Shown here piece by piece: positions 1 through 9,978 of a stretch of 64,000 nucleotides of DNA. Made by a program: the position numbers and the translations under genes. Positions within the stretch are counted from its first letter, which is position 1; each line of letters starts with the position of its first letter. The DNA is from Muribaculaceae bacterium (lineage in GTDB: Bacteria > Bacteroidota > Bacteroidia > Bacteroidales > Muribaculaceae), in assembly GCA_022509185.1 (NCBI GenBank), contig JAFLTS010000008.1, positions 1 through 64,000 of the forward strand, read 5' to 3'. The notes under the pieces were generated by a model that was not told where the DNA came from, searched no databases, and saw nothing but the letters and a program-made list of their open reading frames with translations.

Positions 1-77
1 GATGAGACTCGAACTCACACAGCCTACCGGCCACTACCCCCTCAAAGTAGCGCGTCTACCAATTCCGCCACCTGGAC
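1..77 (-). tRNA. tRNA-Leu (GAG), 3' end cut by window edge
   Basis: Read on the minus strand the segment begins GTCCAGGTGGCGGAATTGG, the usual bacterial tRNA-Leu 5' half, and has a type II long variable arm. The anticodon loop is TTGAGGG, giving anticodon GAG (Leu codons CTC/CTT). The T arm GTGAG-TTCGAGT-CTCAT is complete, but only one base of the 3' acceptor strand lies inside the window. It lies 13 bp downstream of tRNA-Gly and probably shares its transcript. Confidence 0.93.
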
Positions 78-90
78 ATCGAATAGTTGG

Positions 91-163
<73 letters not shown>

Positions 164-205
164 ATGCCAACTATCAGAATTTTACTCCCTCAAGTTTTTG
201 CGTTG

Positions 206-237
206 CAAATTTAAAACCTTTTTAAATCAATTCCAAA
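206..237 (-). promoter_or_regulatory. Bacteroidetes-type promoter for tRNA-Gly/tRNA-Leu
   Basis: On the minus strand TTTG (237-234) is followed after 20 bp by TAAATTTG (213-206). This is an exact match to the Bacteroides -33 TTTG / -7 TAnnTTTG promoter. The predicted start near 200 gives a leader of about 37 nt before mature tRNA-Gly. Confidence 0.7.
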
Positions 238-280
238 TTTTAAACCAAAAAACTTAAAATTCATTCCCAACCCATTTCTT

Positions 281-316
281 TAAAAAAAACGGGAACAAGG
301 ATTCTCCCCGTTCCCG
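281..316 (-). terminator. Rho-independent terminator after nifJ
   Basis: A 7-bp perfect stem, CGGGAAC (290-296) with GTTCCCG (310-316), is followed on the minus strand by eight Ts (289-282). It begins about 20 nt past the nifJ stop and separates nifJ from the downstream tRNA unit. Confidence 0.85.
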
Positions 317-335
317 CTCTTATAAAGATTTTGTT

Positions 336-3300
336 TTATTCACGGATATCTTTTTCTGACAATTCGGGATCTACACCCCAATTTTGTTGAGCAAGACGCT
401 TATAGTTGTTATATCTCCATCGTGCGTTTTCCTCTGCTGCGCTGAACAGTTCTTCTGCAGCATCCGGTTGCATCTTATAGAGAGAAGCAAAACGCACCTC
501 ACCTTTAAGATAATCTTTGAACTTACCCCAATCCGGTTCTTTACTGTCTAATGTAAACGGGTTGAGACCGCTCAATTCATTATCGGGATTATAACGCCAG
601 AGCTGCCAGTAGCCACATTCCACAGCTTTCCTTTCCTCTTCCTGGCTTCTTCCCATTCCCGCTTTCAAACCATGGGCGATACAGGGTGAATAAGCTATGA
701 TAAGAGAAGGTCCATCATAAGCCTCAGCTTCGCGAAGGGCTTTTAAAGTCTGTGCATTATCTGCACCCATTGCTATCTGGGCAACATACACATATCCATA
801 AGTTGTAGCCATCAGGCCTAAGTCTTTCTTACGGATTCTCTTACCTGCAGCTGCAAATTTCGCAATTGCTGCTATCGGAGTAGATTTGGATGACTGACCG
901 CCTGTGTTGGAATATACCTCGGTATCGAGCACAAGTATGTTTACATTCTTTCCGGAGGCAATTACATGGTCGAGACCGCCGTATCCGATATCATAGCTGG
1001 CACCGTCACCTCCTATAATCCATTGACTGCGTTTTGTCAGATAATTCGAAAGGTTGATCACTTTCTTGCAAAGACCACAACCGCATGCCTTAGCCTCATC
1101 GACGAATTTTTCTCCGGCTTCACGGCTCTTATCTGAATCTTCCTTAACATCAAGCCATGCTTTGGCTGCTGCCTTTACTCCGCCCGAACATTCTGTGCAC
1201 TGGTCGATCTTATGGCAAAGATCCTCAAGACGGGCACGCATCTTTTCATATGCCAGGTGCATACCTAAACCGAATTCGCAGAAATCTTCAAACAAAGAAT
1301 TAGCCCAGGCCGGTCCGTGTCCATCTTCATTCTTGCAATAAGGGGTGGAAGGTACAGATCCGGAGTAGATGGAGCTGCAGCCTGTGGCATTTGCCACAAC
1401 CTGACGGTCACCGAAGAGCTGAGTGAGCAGTTTTACATAAGGTGTTTCACCACAACCTGAACAAGCACCTGAGAATTCAAACATTGGAGTAGCAAACTGA
1501 CTGTTCTTAACATTCGCTTTTACATCCACAAGTTTTTGTTTGGTCTTAACATGTTCAACACAGTAATCCCAGTTCTTCTGTTCGCCAAGCTGACTCTCTT
1601 CATGTTTCATCTCAAGAGCTTTCACTCCCTTCTTACCGGGACATACGTCCACACAGTTTCCACAACCCAGACAATCAAGAACGTCTACTTGCTGAACAAA
1701 TCTCATTCCTGCCATAGTCTTACCGATTGCGGGTAAAGTATGATCTTCTCCAAACGGTGCATTAGCCATTTCCTCAGGAGTGAGAACAAAGGGTCGGATA
1801 GCTGCGTGAGGACAAACGTAGGCACACTTGTTACACTGGATACAATTTTCAGGTAACCATTCAGGTACGAATGCCGCTACACCACGTTTTTCATAACGAG
1901 CCGTTCCCTGACACCATGTACCGTCTGCGTTGTCCTTGAAAGTGGATACAGGAAGTAAGTCGCCATCCTGAGCATTGATCGGGAAAACTACATTGCTGAT
2001 GAATTCCGGAGCGTTGCTCTTCTTTTCTTCGTCATCCGGAAGGTTGGCCCATGCCGGATCGACTTCAAGTTTCTTGTATTCACCTCCGCGGTCAACGGCG
2101 GCGTAGTTCATATTTACGATGCTTTCTCCCTTCTTGCCATAGCTCTTCACAATGAATTTCTTCATCTGTTCTACGGCAAGTTCCACAGGAATAACCTCGG
2201 TGATACGGAAGAATGCACTCTGGAGGATTGTGTTGGTTCTGTTTCCAAGACCAATTTCTTGTGCAATCTTGGAAGCATCCATATAGTAGACGTTAATATT
2301 GTTTTTAGCAAAGACTTTCTTTATCTTGTTGGGAAGATTCTTTACTAGATCCTCACCTTCGAATATTGTATTGAGAAGGAATGTGCCATTGGGTTGCAGA
2401 CCACGTGTCACATCATACATATGCAGGTAAGCATGAACATGGCAGGCTACAAAATTCGGTGTAGTGACAAGATATGTAGAACGTATGGGTTCATCTCCAA
2501 AACGCAGATGTGAACAAGTGAATCCGCCTGATTTCTTGGAATCGTATGAGAAGTAAGCCTGACAATATTTATTAGTATTATCACCTATAATCTTCACGGA
2601 GTTTTTGTTAGCACCCACTGTTCCGTCAGCACCAAGTCCGTAGAATTTAGCCTGGAACATACCCTTTCCTCCTACGCTGATTTCAGGAAGAAGAGGAAGT
2701 GACAGATATGTTACATCATCTTCAATACCAATTGTGAAACCATCTTTTGGTTCGGGAAGTTTAAGATTGTCGAATACAGAAAGTATCTGGGCAGGGGTAG
2801 TGTCTTTTGAGCTTAGACCATAGCGTCCTCCGACTATCAACGGGGCATTATCTTTACCATAGTAGCAATCCTTGACATCAAGATACAAGGGTTCTCCTAA
2901 TGAACCCGGTTCCTTGGTACGGTCGAGCACTGCAATCCTTTTTGCACTTGCCGGAACCGCTGCAAGGAAATGTTTAGCCGAGAAGGGTCGGTAAAGATGA
3001 ACGCTTACCAAGCCGACTTTCTCTCCTTTTGAACGGAGGTAGTCGATAGTTTCGCGGATACATTCCGTCACCGAACCCATAGCGATGATCACATGTTCAG
3101 CTTCGGGATCTCCGTAATAGTCGAAAAGACTATATTTTCTGCCTGTGATCTTGGAAACCTCTTCCATATATTTCTCCACTACTTCAGGCACAGCCAAATA
3201 GTAGGGGTTGGAAGCCTCGCGGTGCTGGAAGAAAACGTCGGGATTTTCAGCCATGCCTCTTGCCACAGGTGATTCCGGATTTAAGGCACGTTTTCTGAAA

Positions 3301-3911
3301 TCTGCCAAAGCCTCCATATCGATTAAGCCGGCCAGATCATTTTGATCTATAGCTTCGATTTTCTGAATTTCATGGCTGGTTCTGAAGCCGTCGAAGAAGT
3401 TTAAGAAGGGAACACGGCTCTTTATTGTGGAAAGATGAGCCACGGCTGCCAGATCCATAACCTCCTGTACGGAACCTTCGCAAAGCATTGCAAAACCGGT
3501 CTGACGAGCTGACATCACATCCTGATGGTCGCCAAAAATGCTTAATGCATGAGATGCCAAGGTACGGGCTGAAACGTGGAATACACAGGGTAATAATTCT
3601 CCTGCAATCTTATACATGTTGGGAATCATCAAAAGAAGTCCCTGAGAAGCCGTATAAGTTGTTGTGAGCGCTCCGGCCTGTAATGAACCATGAACTGCAC
3701 CGGCGGCTCCACCCTCACTCTGCATCTCCTGCACTGTGACTGTTTCGCCGAAAATATTCTTTCTGCCGGCCGCTGACCAGTCGTCTACATATTCAGCCAT
3801 GGTAGAGGAAGGAGTGATGGGATAAATGGCCGCCACTTCCGTGAACATGTAGCTGATATGAGCTGCTGCCTGATTGCCGTCGCAGGTCAGAAATTGCTTC
3901 GCTTTACTCAT
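336..3911 (-). CDS. nifJ: pyruvate:ferredoxin (flavodoxin) oxidoreductase
   Basis: Single-chain PFOR of 1191 aa, the usual length for the family. It converts pyruvate and CoA to acetyl-CoA and CO2, passing electrons to ferredoxin. The N-terminal pyrimidine-binding domain carries YPITPSSTMAEY near residue 31. Two [4Fe-4S] motifs follow, CIQCNKC...CP from Cys690 and CLGCGNC...CP from Cys747. The third-cluster motif CSGCGE starts near Cys817, and the TPP/Mg motif GDGASYDIGYGG near 967 is followed by NTGGQSS. It is monocistronic: a terminator lies downstream, and the promoter overlaps the end of the upstream helicase gene. It is the main pyruvate-oxidising enzyme expected in a fermenting anaerobe. 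Confidence 0.98.
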   Translation of the reverse strand: MSKAKQFLTCDGNQAAAHISYMFTEVAAIYPITPSSTMAEYVDDWSAAGRKNIFGETVTVQEMQSEGGAAGAVHGSLQAGALTTTYTASQGLLLMIPNMYKIAGELLPCVFHVSARTLASHALSIFGDHQDVMSARQTGFAMLCEGSVQEVMDLAAVAHLSTIKSRVPFLNFFDGFRTSHEIQKIEAIDQNDLAGLIDMEALADFRKRALNPESPVARGMAENPDVFFQHREASNPYYLAVPEVVEKYMEEVSKITGRKYSLFDYYGDPEAEHVIIAMGSVTECIRETIDYLRSKGEKVGLVSVHLYRPFSAKHFLAAVPASAKRIAVLDRTKEPGSLGEPLYLDVKDCYYGKDNAPLIVGGRYGLSSKDTTPAQILSVFDNLKLPEPKDGFTIGIEDDVTYLSLPLLPEISVGGKGMFQAKFYGLGADGTVGANKNSVKIIGDNTNKYCQAYFSYDSKKSGGFTCSHLRFGDEPIRSTYLVTTPNFVACHVHAYLHMYDVTRGLQPNGTFLLNTIFEGEDLVKNLPNKIKKVFAKNNINVYYMDASKIAQEIGLGNRTNTILQSAFFRITEVIPVELAVEQMKKFIVKSYGKKGESIVNMNYAAVDRGGEYKKLEVDPAWANLPDDEEKKSNAPEFISNVVFPINAQDGDLLPVSTFKDNADGTWCQGTARYEKRGVAAFVPEWLPENCIQCNKCAYVCPHAAIRPFVLTPEEMANAPFGEDHTLPAIGKTMAGMRFVQQVDVLDCLGCGNCVDVCPGKKGVKALEMKHEESQLGEQKNWDYCVEHVKTKQKLVDVKANVKNSQFATPMFEFSGACSGCGETPYVKLLTQLFGDRQVVANATGCSSIYSGSVPSTPYCKNEDGHGPAWANSLFEDFCEFGLGMHLAYEKMRARLEDLCHKIDQCTECSGGVKAAAKAWLDVKEDSDKSREAGEKFVDEAKACGCGLCKKVINLSNYLTKRSQWIIGGDGASYDIGYGGLDHVIASGKNVNILVLDTEVYSNTGGQSSKSTPIAAIAKFAAAGKRIRKKDLGLMATTYGYVYVAQIAMGADNAQTLKALREAEAYDGPSLIIAYSPCIAHGLKAGMGRSQEEERKAVECGYWQLWRYNPDNELSGLNPFTLDSKEPDWGKFKDYLKGEVRFASLYKMQPDAAEELFSAAEENARWRYNNYKRLAQQNWGVDPELSEKDIRE

Positions 3912-3981
3912 AATTGTTTTAGTATTTTGATTTAATTGATTATTTTATTTCTATTTACCCTGAATATCTTTACATAAACTG

Positions 3982-4012
3982 CAAATTTAAGTAAATCCGT
4001 TCATTTTGTCAA
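3982..4012 (-). promoter_or_regulatory. Putative nifJ promoter
   Basis: The minus strand has TTGAC (4012-4008), an 18-bp spacer and TAAATTTG (3989-3982), a full TAnnTTTG box. The expected leader is about 65 nt. The upstream element overlaps the last codons of the DEAD-box helicase gene. Confidence 0.55.
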
Positions 4013-5341
4013 GGGACGGAAACGTCTCTTCTCTCCCTTAATTTTTTTATCTTCAGCAATATTCAAAATCTGTGGCACATCTTTTTCCTTAACAGCCACA
4101 AGAGAATAATGATCAAAAATGTTTATCTTACCTACATCTCCGGCCGGAACATCACATTCCTTAACTATAAAGCCTAACAAATCACCCCGAGATATCTTCT
4201 CACGTTTGCCTCCGGATACATATAGGGTCATGAACTTTTGGCTCAAATCCGCCTCTTTCTCTTTTTCAAGAAGGAATTCACCGTCTATATTTATATATTC
4301 CTTTAATTCTTCATCAGGTCCAACAAGTATGTAGACATCTCCCTCTTCATCAATTCTTGCCGTACGTCCGTTTCGATGTATAAAAGATTCAGGTGTGAGG
4401 GCCTGATGATAATGAATCACAGATTTCACCTTTTCAATGTCTAACCCTCGCGCTGCAAGGTCTGTTGCAACGATAATGGGTCTCGAGCCATTATTAAACA
4501 GTGCGATAGCCGTCTCTCTGTCCTTCTGTTCCAAAGCTCCATGATATAGAACTACAGCCACTTTTTTCTTACGTAAAAATTCATATATCCTTTCAGCGCT
4601 TTCTCTGTGATTTACAAATATCATACTCTTCTCCGGAGTTTCAGAACCAAAATTGATATTATGGAGCAAAGTAAGCAAGCCTTCAAGTTTATCATTATCA
4701 GAAGTAATTACTTTTCTTATATTCATTCTTCCCCTGACATTCTCAACATTGGCAGAATAATCGATAGTGACAGGATTGTCAAGTTTTAGGAAATCAGGCA
4801 AGGCTTCAGACTTGGTAGCTGAGGTGAGAATTACACGGCTTACATTTTTCATTCTCTTGATCAACTTTTCCATTTCCTCTTCAAAACCTAACTCTAAAGT
4901 TTTGTCAAACTCATCGAGCACCATGATTCTTACAGGAAGCAACTCGAGATTATGTCTCACGGAATGATCGAGAAGTCGACCCGGAGTAGCCACTATGATA
5001 TCGGGAGTGACTTTAAGACTGTTCACTTCATCTTCTACCTTATGTCCTCCATAAAGTGCTACCGTACGGAAAACCTTGCCTGCCTCCCTCATCACACCGG
5101 CTATTTGTATCACCAATTCTCTTGAAGGTGCTATTACAACGCATTGTATTCTACCGGTAGAAGGTTTCATCATTTTCAAAACCGGTAAAGTAAAGGCCAG
5201 TGTCTTACCACTTCCTGTTGGCGAAAGCAATATGATATCTCTCCCCTCAGAAGATTTCGACAACATTTCTTGTTGCATCTTATTAAGGGATTCTATTCCG
5301 AGACGCTCTTTCACTCCTTCCAAAATCTCTTTTTCTTTCAT
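4001..5341 (-). CDS. DEAD-box-type ATP-dependent RNA helicase with DbpA-like C-terminus
   Basis: 446 aa, two RecA-like domains. Motif I is PTGSGKT (41-47), motif Ia APSREL (71-76), motif II DEFD (143-146) in place of DEAD, motif III SAT (174-176), and motif VI HRNGRTAR lies in the second half. The last ~75 residues, from about LYVSGGKREKISRGDLLGF, resemble the RNA-binding domain of DbpA-type helicases, which act in 50S assembly. It starts 10 bp after the recG stop, so it is the last gene of the tetR-to-helicase operon. DEFD is a conservative change seen in some family members. The rRNA-helicase role is inferred from the family. Confidence 0.9.
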   Translation of the reverse strand: MKEKEILEGVKERLGIESLNKMQQEMLSKSSEGRDIILLSPTGSGKTLAFTLPVLKMMKPSTGRIQCVVIAPSRELVIQIAGVMREAGKVFRTVALYGGHKVEDEVNSLKVTPDIIVATPGRLLDHSVRHNLELLPVRIMVLDEFDKTLELGFEEEMEKLIKRMKNVSRVILTSATKSEALPDFLKLDNPVTIDYSANVENVRGRMNIRKVITSDNDKLEGLLTLLHNINFGSETPEKSMIFVNHRESAERIYEFLRKKKVAVVLYHGALEQKDRETAIALFNNGSRPIIVATDLAARGLDIEKVKSVIHYHQALTPESFIHRNGRTARIDEEGDVYILVGPDEELKEYINIDGEFLLEKEKEADLSQKFMTLYVSGGKREKISRGDLLGFIVKECDVPAGDVGKINIFDHYSLVAVKEKDVPQILNIAEDKKIKGEKRRFRPLTK

Positions 5342-5351
5342 TTCCGTTTCT

Positions 5352-7508
5352 TCATGATATGAGAGACCAGTCTATTGTCTTTGCAAACCGCAGACTCAGT
5401 TCCAGTCCTGTCATTTTTATTTCTGAATCAGTTAAAGTGATGGGATTTTCAATTTTAGTGTTAGGTGAAACTGAAGCTAAAGGTGATAAAAGGGCTTTAG
5501 TACCTGCCAAAGCCCTTAAAGCAGCCTCTCTGGCCACACTCAAAATCTGGCCATCTTTCGCGAGGTTGGCCACTCTTAGACTAAAAGGCATTCCACTCTG
5601 TAAAGTTCCTTCCATATCTCCGGGTCCACGCATCTTCATATCCGCCTCCGAAATAAGGAACCCATCGGTTGTTTCTGCCATTATGGCCAGACGTTTCTTT
5701 GTATCCGCGCCGGAAGTCTGCTTGCCCATCAACACACAATAACTTCTCTCAGCGCCCCTTCCTACCCGGCCCCTAAGCTGATGAAGCTGGGAGAGTCCAA
5801 AGCGTTCTGCGTTTTCAATCACCATCAAAGTAGCATTTGGAACATTTACCCCTACTTCTATAACAGTAGTAGCCACTAATATCTGCGCTTCTCCGGACAC
5901 AAACAAATTCATCTGGTATTCTTTTTCTTCAGGCTTCATCTTGCCATGCACATAGCAAACCTTAAAACCCACAAAAGTATCGCATGCGCGTTGATAACCT
6001 TCTTCAAGACTTTTTAGTTCGAGTTTTTCATTTTCTTGAATGAGAGGATAAACTATATACACCTGACGTCCCTGACGTAGCTGGCTGAAGATAAGGTTAT
6101 CAACTTCAAATCTTGAATTGTCATATGCTACTCTTGTATTCACCGGAGTGCGTCCCGGAGGCAGTTCATCTATTACCGACACATCAAGATCTCCATATAC
6201 AGTCATGGCTAAAGTGCGAGGAATTGGGGTTGCGGTCATAACTAATACATGAGGCGCAATCTCACTCTTCTTCCACATCCGGGCTCTCTGGGCAACACCA
6301 AACCGATGTTGTTCATCAATAATCACAACACCCAGTCTTTTGAATTTCACTTCATCTTCCAATAAAGCATGTGTTCCTATGAGAATATCTATCACTCCCG
6401 ATTGAAGTTCCTCATGCAACACACGTCTAACCGACTGACGTGTGCTTCCTGTGAGCAGCGCTACTTTCACTCCAGCTTTAAGTGCCCACTCATTAATAGT
6501 TTCAAAATGTTGTTGTGCAAGAATTTCAGTAGGCGCCATAATAGCGGCCTGGAAGCCGTTATCAATTGCCATTAATGCAGTGAGAAAAGCCACCATTGTC
6601 TTTCCTGAACCAACGTCTCCCTGAAGAAGACGGTTCATCTGGCGCCCATCTTTCATATCCCGTCGAATTTCTCTCAACACCCGTTTCTGGGCTCCGGTAA
6701 GGGAAAAAGGCATTCCATTAGAATAAAAGCCATTGAAGGTGTTTCCTATTATGGGAAATGCATAGCCTTGAATCCTGCCTCCCCGTTCCATAGAAAAACG
6801 AAGGATATTTAATTCTATGTAATACAGTTCTTCAAATTTAAAGCGTTCTATGGCTCTTCTCAACTTGTCGGGAGATTCCGGGAAATGCATGTTTAATAAT
6901 GCCTCTTTGAGGGGCATCAGATGGTAATATTGAATCAACTCTTCCGGAAGGGTCTCAGATATATTGTTGAAACCAGCCTTATTAACCACTTCTTCAATAT
7001 ATTTGCGCAATGTGATTACGCTAAATCCTTTCTTCCTTAAGGTATCGGGAAGGCTGTACACTCCACGAAAACCGGTTGGCGGTTTCTCCGGATTAAATTT
7101 TTCAACCTCAGGATGGGCTATGGAATAAACATTCCTGTAAAGAGCAGGTTTTCCAAATATCACATATTCCTCTCCAGGCTTATATAGACCGGAAAAATAT
7201 TTAATCTGGGAAAACCAAACAGTTTCTATAAATTTTCTGCCATCGGTGAATATACCTACCAGCCTTTTCCTAACCCCCTCTCCTTCTATGGTAAACCTCA
7301 GGAATTTTCCCTTGATCTGAATAGCGGGGAATTCTTCTCCATGTATTTCTTCAATACGATAGAAACGGCTTCTATCATCGTGACGATAGGGAAAATAGTA
7401 AAGAAGGTCGCGAAAATTCGCGACCCCAATCTCTTTAGAAAGGGTATTGGCCCGAGCCTCTCCCACTCCTTTAAGGTATTTTATGTCACTGTATAAAAAA
7501 TCAGACAT
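5352..7508 (-). CDS. recG: ATP-dependent DNA helicase RecG
   Basis: 718 aa, a normal RecG length. The N-terminal wedge/OB domain (about 1-240) is followed by helicase motifs: GDVGSGKT (297-304), DEQH (398-401), TATPIPRTLAMT and QLRGRVGRG. RecG remodels stalled forks and branched recombination intermediates. The start codon overlaps the end of ispD by 8 nt, indicating translational coupling, and the DEAD-box gene follows after 10 bp. Confidence 0.97.
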   Translation of the reverse strand: MSDFLYSDIKYLKGVGEARANTLSKEIGVANFRDLLYYFPYRHDDRSRFYRIEEIHGEEFPAIQIKGKFLRFTIEGEGVRKRLVGIFTDGRKFIETVWFSQIKYFSGLYKPGEEYVIFGKPALYRNVYSIAHPEVEKFNPEKPPTGFRGVYSLPDTLRKKGFSVITLRKYIEEVVNKAGFNNISETLPEELIQYYHLMPLKEALLNMHFPESPDKLRRAIERFKFEELYYIELNILRFSMERGGRIQGYAFPIIGNTFNGFYSNGMPFSLTGAQKRVLREIRRDMKDGRQMNRLLQGDVGSGKTMVAFLTALMAIDNGFQAAIMAPTEILAQQHFETINEWALKAGVKVALLTGSTRQSVRRVLHEELQSGVIDILIGTHALLEDEVKFKRLGVVIIDEQHRFGVAQRARMWKKSEIAPHVLVMTATPIPRTLAMTVYGDLDVSVIDELPPGRTPVNTRVAYDNSRFEVDNLIFSQLRQGRQVYIVYPLIQENEKLELKSLEEGYQRACDTFVGFKVCYVHGKMKPEEKEYQMNLFVSGEAQILVATTVIEVGVNVPNATLMVIENAERFGLSQLHQLRGRVGRGAERSYCVLMGKQTSGADTKKRLAIMAETTDGFLISEADMKMRGPGDMEGTLQSGMPFSLRVANLAKDGQILSVAREAALRALAGTKALLSPLASVSPNTKIENPITLTDSEIKMTGLELSLRFAKTIDWSLIS

Positions 7509-8181
7509 CCTTTCCCATCAATACCGTGGCGATTGCCAAATCCTTGGGATTTGTAATTTTAATATTTTCCGGGCTCCCTTCAAACAAAGACACCTCTACA
7601 CCCAGATTTTCTACAACAGTTGCATCGTCTGTAAAAATCCGGTCTCCTGCCTTATTATAGGCCTCTTTCAGTAGGGAAGTGCGGAACACCTGTGGGGTTT
7701 GCACGGCCCTAAGATTTGCCCTGTCTATATTATGGCTTTTCCCATCTTCAAGCTTTCGTATAGAATCAGTGACCGGCACCACCGGAATGGCTGCTCCGGT
7801 CTGCTTTGCCTCTTCCCATCCTCTCTTCAATAATGATAAGGCAACAAGGGGTCTGGCTCCATCATGCACTGCTACTAAGGATTCGTCATCCTTTATAATC
7901 TTGAGACCGTTTCTAACTGATTCGCTTCTGCTGGTACCCCCGGATGTCACTTCATGAGGATATTGTTGCTCGGAAGGCAAAGAGGAATAGAAATCATACC
8001 ATAAGGAAATGAAATTTTCCGGTAAAACCACTATTATTTTTGTGTCGTGGTTTTCCTCATGAAACGCTTTGATCGACCACCACAATACCGGTCTTCCATT
8101 AAGAGACCGAAATTGTTTAGGTATATTTCCTCCCATTCTGGTTCCGGAACCTCCGGCTACAATCACAGCGTATTGTTTCAT
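7501..8181 (-). CDS. ispD: 2-C-methyl-D-erythritol 4-phosphate cytidylyltransferase
   Basis: 226 aa. The nucleotidyltransferase loop AGGSGTRMGGNIPKQ (9-23) binds CTP, GGTSRSESVRNGL (81-93) and HDGARP (106-111) are standard IspD motifs, and TDDATVVE lies near the C-terminus. It forms CDP-methylerythritol in the MEP isoprenoid pathway in the cytoplasm. It sits 28 bp after fabG and overlaps recG by 8 nt, so it is co-transcribed with lipid and repair genes. Confidence 0.96.
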   Translation of the reverse strand: MKQYAVIVAGGSGTRMGGNIPKQFRSLNGRPVLWWSIKAFHEENHDTKIIVVLPENFISLWYDFYSSLPSEQQYPHEVTSGGTSRSESVRNGLKIIKDDESLVAVHDGARPLVALSLLKRGWEEAKQTGAAIPVVPVTDSIRKLEDGKSHNIDRANLRAVQTPQVFRTSLLKEAYNKAGDRIFTDDATVVENLGVEVSLFEGSPENIKITNPKDLAIATVLMGKDV

Positions 8182-8209
8182 CTCCCTAATTAAAGATTTC
8201 CAAGAATAT

Positions 8210-8956
8210 TTACATATTCATTCCACCATCCACCTGGATTACCTGACCGGTGACATAAGAAGACATATCTGAAGCTAAGAATACAGCAACCTCTGCAATA
8301 TCCTCCGGTTTACCTCCTCTACGGAGAGGTATCTTCTTCACCCAATCTTCCCTTACATTATCAGGGAGAGCGGCTGTCATAGCTGTTTCAATGAAGCCTG
8401 GTGCTATTGCGTTGGCTCTGATACCACGTGAACCCACTTCCTGAGCAATACTCTTGGCAAGTGCTATCAATCCTGCCTTAGATGCAGCATAGTTGGCTTG
8501 GCCGGCATTACCGTGCACTCCCACCACTGATGCCATATTAATAATACTTCCACTCTTCTGACGCATCATTATCGGCAGCACTGCATGAATGAAATTGAAT
8601 GCCGATTTTAGATTTACATTGATCACAGCATCCCATTGACCCTCTGTCATTCTCATCATCAGGCCATCCTTTGTGATACCGGCATTGTTCACCAATATGT
8701 CGATCTTACCAAAATCTTCGTGCACTTTCTTTACCACTTCTTCTGTCTGTGCATAATCTGCAGCATTTGAAGCGTATGCAATGCATTTCACTCCCAGAGC
8801 CTTAATCTCTTCTTCAGTATCTTTACCGTTTTCATCTATCACTAAGTCTGTGAAAGCTATATCAGCTCCTTCAGCTGCGAATCTTAATGCCAGAGCTTTC
8901 CCTATGCCACGTGCCGCTCCTGTGATTAAAGCGGTCTTTCCTTGTAATAATCCCAT
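8210..8956 (-). CDS. fabG: 3-oxoacyl-[acyl-carrier-protein] reductase
   Basis: 248-aa classical short-chain dehydrogenase. The NADP-binding TGAARGIG lies at 12-19, NNAG at 90-93, catalytic Ser143, Tyr156 and Lys160 (YAASK), and the C-terminus has the FabG-like TGQVIQVDGGMNM. It reduces beta-ketoacyl-ACP in fatty acid elongation. It follows the ketoacyl synthase III gene by 53 bp, and the pairing supports an acyl-ACP substrate, although SDR specificity cannot be proven from sequence. Confidence 0.92.
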   Translation of the reverse strand: MGLLQGKTALITGAARGIGKALALRFAAEGADIAFTDLVIDENGKDTEEEIKALGVKCIAYASNAADYAQTEEVVKKVHEDFGKIDILVNNAGITKDGLMMRMTEGQWDAVINVNLKSAFNFIHAVLPIMMRQKSGSIINMASVVGVHGNAGQANYAASKAGLIALAKSIAQEVGSRGIRANAIAPGFIETAMTAALPDNVREDWVKKIPLRRGGKPEDIAEVAVFLASDMSSYVTGQVIQVDGGMNM

Positions 8957-9009
8957 TTCTTTATTTTTTGTAACTTGTCTTCAATATTAGACCTGTTATT
9001 TATATCTTA

Positions 9010-9954
9010 TTATATCTTTATTATAAAACAGCCGCAGGAATATCCACCACCAAAAACCATCAGGGCGATAATATCTCCCTTCTTCAGCTCTCCCTTATGT
9101 TGAGATAAAACCAAGGGTGCAGAGGCAGAACCTGTATTTCCTAATTCTTCTATATTATTGATAAATTCTTCCAAAGGTTTTTCAAGCTGGTGAGCTACCT
9201 GAGCCACTATGCGCTTATTAGCCTGATGGCATATAAATTTCGTGATATCATCTTTTTTCAATCCGCAATGTTCCAAAGCATTGTTGAGAGAATAAATCAT
9301 GTATCTGCAGGCATTAATAAAGACATCACGGCCATCCGGCATAGTGATGCCGTCTTCTCCGGGACGAAGCTTCACACCACCGGGACCTTTACCTATATCT
9401 CCCAATCCTTCAGTGAAAATATCAAGAATTTCAATATCCGATTCAGTTTCTCTTTCTTTGCTTACAAAAAACGCCACTGCAGCATCTCCCCAAAGATGTC
9501 CGCTTTTAGGATCTTTTTCATTGCTGTAGTAAGTGTTATGTTCGCTGCATATTATCAATGCTCTTTTCGCCTTACCCATAGCGAAATATCCTTCTGCTAT
9601 TTCAAGACCATTTATAAAAGAGGAACAGGCAGCCGAAGCATAAACCACCTTTGCGTGTTTTACAGAATATTTTTGCTGCACCACATGAGCTGCTGTTGCC
9701 ACACTATCATAAACCGCATAGTAAGCTCCTACTATCAGGTCCACCTCTTTTATATCGTAAGGAAGTGTCTGCAGGGCATCTTCCACGGCAGCTAAGGCCA
9801 TGGTATCGCAATTTTCATCAGCATTTGCCTTAGACCGGCTCTGAATACCCGTCCGTTGGTAGATCCAATCGGAAGTCAGACCGTTTACCTTCTCAAAATA
9901 TTCATTCGGAACCCTTCCGGAGGGAACATAATGTCCCATAGCGTTTATATACAT
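9010..9954 (-). CDS. beta-ketoacyl-ACP synthase III family protein (FabH-like)
   Basis: 314-aa thiolase-fold enzyme with the FabH catalytic triad: Cys110 (AACSSF), His243 (CHQANKRI) and Asn273 (GNTGSAS). FabH enzymes condense an acyl-CoA primer with malonyl-ACP. The gene is not in the rpmF-plsX-fabH context common for housekeeping fabH; it lies between a TetR regulator (24 bp upstream) and fabG. It may therefore be a second KAS III with a distinct primer preference. That is inference, and housekeeping FabH is the alternative. Confidence 0.9.
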   Translation of the reverse strand: MYINAMGHYVPSGRVPNEYFEKVNGLTSDWIYQRTGIQSRSKANADENCDTMALAAVEDALQTLPYDIKEVDLIVGAYYAVYDSVATAAHVVQQKYSVKHAKVVYASAACSSFINGLEIAEGYFAMGKAKRALIICSEHNTYYSNEKDPKSGHLWGDAAVAFFVSKERETESDIEILDIFTEGLGDIGKGPGGVKLRPGEDGITMPDGRDVFINACRYMIYSLNNALEHCGLKKDDITKFICHQANKRIVAQVAHQLEKPLEEFINNIEELGNTGSASAPLVLSQHKGELKKGDIIALMVFGGGYSCGCFIIKI

Positions 9955-9978
9955 AGGCGTGGTTTATGCTGTTAGTGT

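Noticed and set aside
9190..9795. 201-aa open frame on the plus strand
   Set aside because: It is antisense to the FabH-like gene, whose catalytic motifs are intact. The protein has no recognisable pattern and no promoter.
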